64,000 nt of DNA, from NCBI RefSeq assembly GCF_027596085.1, contig NC_072465.1, positions 16,880,207-16,944,206 of the forward strand. The letters run 5' to 3'. Position numbers and translations under genes: made by a program. This DNA is from Anoplopoma fimbria (lineage: Eukaryota; Chordata; Actinopteri; Perciformes; Anoplopomatidae). Position 1 is the stretch's first letter. Each line of letters begins with the position of its first letter. The notes under the pieces are model-generated. The model made no database searches. It saw only the letters and a program-made list of their open reading frames with translations, and had not been told where the DNA came from. Shown here one piece after another: positions 61,201 through 64,000 of this stretch.

Positions 61201-63591
61201 CCAACGGCCTTAACCCAAGAAGCAAAAATCTGTTCAAACCCTTTGTCCTAATATTCGAATTAAGATGAACTTTTTGTTTTTTAACTTGCATCTTTGGTTT
61301 TCATGAAGTCCACTCCGAAGGTAAAGGGCTTATCTAAGAAGGAAGGGGCCAAGAGGAAGATCAACATGAGCGGCTATATCTTGTTTAGCAGTGAAATGCG
61401 AGCAGTCATCAAAGCTCGACACCCAGACTTCTCCTTCGGGGAGCTGAGTCGACTCGTGGGCACCGAGTGGAGGAACCTTGAGGCTACCAAGAAAGCTGAA
61501 TATGAAGGTGAGAAGAAGCAATTTGTGGGCGTGAAAGTGCGCCGATGTGAACCGAATTCAAGACGGGAATTATTTGTTTGTTTCAGAACGTGCAGCCAAA
61601 ATAGTGGATCAACAAGAGCGCGACAGACCTCCTCAGAAGCAAGCGTCCCCTAGAGCAGGTACCCCCGTAGGGACACTGATGGGGATGGTACCTTCGCCTA
61701 GCACTATGGGAATGATAAACCAGACCATGACACCTGTGTCAGGTAACCCCTCTCAGAGGCAGCACGAGTGTTTGACAACAAGGCAGCAGGGAAATGAGGC
61801 TGGACTGTAATCCTCTTAATTTTCTAACATTTTAAACTTATTTATCTCAAAACTACATTCTTAAAGCAACAGTTTCTTCTTTTGCTGCTGTTTCATATTG
61901 TTTTATCTTTTTTTGTTTTACTATTACTAGTTTCATATTTGATAATGCATGAGATTGACTGCATGATTTATTTATAACCATGAATAACTTTCAAATACTT
62001 TAATTTAACTTTATGGTTTGTTTTGCCCACTAACATTCATAGACCAGTTTGTATTTTCTGCCCCTTACGCACAGTGAACCCTTATCATCATCGGCTCCGG
62101 TTATTTGGTTAAGCCAGTGCTTTATTCCTTATCCAAAAATGATTCCTTAATACAGCAAAAGTCAGTGTAAAGTCATCTATGAGACAGAGACAGAGATTGT
62201 TTTTCTCTTATCCCAGCTGGTAAGTAATTCACAGAAAATGGCCATTCTGAATATTCAGAGTCTACCCAGAGGATTGATTTAAATCATGTCAAAAATCATG
62301 TAACTTAATTATGAAAAATCATAATTAAGTAAGAAAATTGTGACATCTTGCAAGCTTTAGACTGGTATATTGATGCTTCTATTCCCATTAGAGTTGTTCT
62401 TGCAGAATTTATCAATGTCTAACCAGTCCTGAGCAAACATCTAAAATTACAAAAGCATGTGTAGACTAGGGTGCATGTGTGAAAGGGGCCACAGTGTGCA
62501 GTAGTAGTGCATGTTATTATAGAGTCAGCTGCATGTAACTTATGCATGGATATGTTGTTGTCCTCTCCTTGCCCTCTTCCCCAAGGCATGATGGGAGCTT
62601 ACGGCCCACCTTACATGCCCATGCAGGGCCCCCATGAGGGCTTGTTGAGTGTGGCCACAATGCTACCTCACCCTGCAGGGGGGTCCCTCCTGCCTCATCA
62701 TCACCATCTCCAGCAAGGTATGCCTGGGTACCCTGGCATGCCTCATCATGGTAAGGTCCACTGGCCTAGTCACACCTGCTCAGTCACACCCAGTTGTGTC
62801 TCTCCTGCCGGAGGGGTTTACCTGGTCCACAGGCTGCACTGCCTGATCTACTCACTGAGCTGTCAAAGCACTCTGGTCTCCACCAACCTCTCCCAAAGTG
62901 TACTCATATGACACACCTGAAATATACAGGATCCACATCCACATTTACAGATGTAATGCATGTGAAAACAAACCAAGCTACTAACATTAAACTGATATTC
63001 AAAAAGTAGCATTTACACAATTCATTGTAATGTTTTACATAAACATAAACTAAATATTGTCATATAACAGGTATGATGGCCGCTGGTATGAATGGTATGG
63101 CGGGAAGTCCTACACCAGGAAACTTTATGCAACAGGTGAGCTCCAGTCCAGAAAATTCTACTGAGTTCACATACCTCTTAACTCAATATTAAATTCAGTC
63201 ATGTTGCGTTTTCACTGATGGATTTTACAAGATGGAGTAAAAATGTGTAAATTAGAAAACAAATGCCTTGTTCCTTGTTGTTATGTATAAGACGCATTCA
63301 TTGTATATAGCATATTATTCTTAGGATTAGATATTCCACATATTGTCCACATGCTTAAAAGTACTACTGTCATTGTTCACTTTCAGCCTGGGATGTACAG
63401 CCCAGGACCGCATGCCCCTCCACCATATCCAGGACAAGGCACGCCCTCCCACCTGCAGCCGACCACTCCCATGTTTGTGGCTCCACCACCAAAGACCCAG
63501 AGGGTGCTCCACTCAGAGGCCTACCTGAAGTACATTGAGGGCTTGAATTCAGAGTCTGCCACCGTAAGCAAGTGGGACCAAACTCTCAAAG
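52278..63591 (+). CDS. pbrm1: Polybromo-1 (BAF180), PBAF chromatin remodeller subunit; 3' end outside window
   Basis: 28 exons: 52278-52418, 52529-52626, 53059-53206, 53299-53448, 53671-53787, 53875-53943, 54049-54147, 54230-54315, 54449-54540, 54626-54842, 54957-55098, 55282-55367, 55522-55801, 55912-56017, 56414-57053, 57877-58097, 58204-58395, 58641-58798, 58896-59138, 59981-60126, 60248-60405, 60699-60882, 60982-61186, 61309-61507, 61587-61742, 62586-62750, 63071-63135, 63387-63591. They give about 1589 residues in phase. Order: N-terminal basic [15 protein letters not shown], six bromodomains (about 48-150, 180-290, 350-455, 485-590, 620-730, 745-865), two BAH domains (about 925-1050 and 1115-1245), an HMG box (about 1340-1405, [17 protein letters not shown]), and a Pro/Met/Gly-rich tail with [17 protein letters not shown]1 targets the PBAF SWI/SNF complex to acetylated histones. 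Only the final C-terminal exon(s) are missing. A second fish paralogue is possible, so pbrm1-like cannot be excluded. Confidence 0.97.
52680..52890 (+). mobile_element. SINE/LINE-type retroposon tail in a pbrm1 intron
   Basis: Contains cacttattgtaagtcgcttt ggataaacgtctgctaaaat gactgtaatgtaatgtaa, a hallmark 3' tail of teleost retroposons (V-SINE/L2-type tail) with a terminal ATGTA-type repeat. A short direct duplication, cacttattgtattcgtatta, occurs twice at the 5' side. It lies between pbrm1 exons 52529-52626 and 53059-53206. Confidence 0.6.
57054..57876. other. pbrm1: pbrm1 intron, nothing recognised
   Basis: An 823-base AT-rich intron splitting bromodomain 6. I see no repeat of a known family and no exon. 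Confidence 0.6.
59139..59980. other. pbrm1: pbrm1 intron between the two BAH domains
   Basis: An 842-base AT-rich intron. I see no exon or known repeat in it. Confidence 0.6.
60172..60195 (+). repeat. (TTA)n microsatellite
   Basis: About eight TTA units in a pbrm1 intron. Confidence 0.85.
61743..62585. other. pbrm1: pbrm1 intron with a 12-bp hairpin
   Basis: An 843-base intron. The only structure seen is a perfect hairpin, acttaattatga / tcataattaagt, with loop AAAA at 62303-62330. Confidence 0.6.
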
Positions 63592-63619
63592 GTGGTGTTC
63601 CTTAAGTCTTCTTTTCATT

Positions 63620-63669
<50 letters not shown>

Positions 63670-64000
63670 AGCTTTCATGTAGACAAAATATTTACACTGA
63701 AACTTCATAGATTACCACAATTTTCCCCCACATCATAAATGTTTAAATGATCCCACTACCTTTTTAATGTCTTACTTATTAAGGTGCTAAACTCACCATA
63801 TTAGTGCCTGTTTTTTAAATCAAGAAAAGTATGTTGATGTAAAAAGATTTGCTATTAATGGAAATATTACTGTTTACATGTAAATCAGGATCTATACATG
63901 ATAGAAGCACGTTTGTTTAAAGATAAATCTGGAAACTAATGCATTATTTATTATTGCGCATAAGCTTGCGCCTCTTGATTTTGTGTGCTTAAACAAAAGG
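63592..64000. other. pbrm1: pbrm1 3'-side intron running off the window, with GT microsatellite
   Basis: A (GT)n run of about 22 units lies at 63622-63666. The expected last pbrm1 coding segment (after SKWDQTL) is not found before base 64000, so the exon must lie beyond the window. Confidence 0.75.

Noticed and set aside
61010..61291. Minus-strand open frame over pbrm1
   Set aside because: It is a shadow of the acidic pbrm1 exon 60982-61186.

Overview
The window looks like genomic DNA from a ray-finned (teleost) fish. The evidence is multi-exon genes with GT/AG introns, microsatellites of CA/GT, TAGA and AT, teleost-type hAT MITEs and retroposon tails, and proteins close to but distinct from human orthologues. 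A percomorph source is an inference from the repeat types. Gene models were built by hand from splice sites, reading phase and remembered family sequences; no alignment was run.

Layout. (1) 415-21152 (+): the 3' part of cfap20dc (human C3orf67), seven exons spread over 20 kb, with introns carrying a decayed LINE, hAT-type elements and an inverted-repeat element. (2) 22738-24054 (+): a small four-exon gene for an 84-residue single-pass membrane protein that I do not recognise, with a tyrosine-type sorting signal, an acidic-cluster dileucine tail and E-box motifs upstream. (3) 27375-29041 (+): fam3d, a nine-exon secreted FAM3-family factor. (4) 30314-33909 (+): fam107a, an actin-linked coiled-coil protein. 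(5) 48798-37433 (-): camk1, calcium/calmodulin-dependent kinase I, complete coding region in 12 exons with its 5' UTR exon and promoter near 50.4 kb. (6) 52278-63591 (+): pbrm1 (polybromo-1, BAF180), 28 coding exons seen, with the last exon(s) beyond the window.

The cfap20dc, fam3d and fam107a cluster matches the human 3p14.2 neighbourhood. PBRM1 and CAMK1 also lie on human 3p but farther away, so the window looks like a rearranged piece of one ancestral linkage group. camk1 and pbrm1 are divergent; the gap of roughly 1.3 kb between their promoters holds a CTCF-like and an ETS motif, with a CRE at the camk1 end. There is no operon logic. No tRNA, rRNA, CRISPR or viral gene was seen. The most unusual items are the unrecognised membrane-protein gene and a perfect 33-bp hairpin at 24927-24996.
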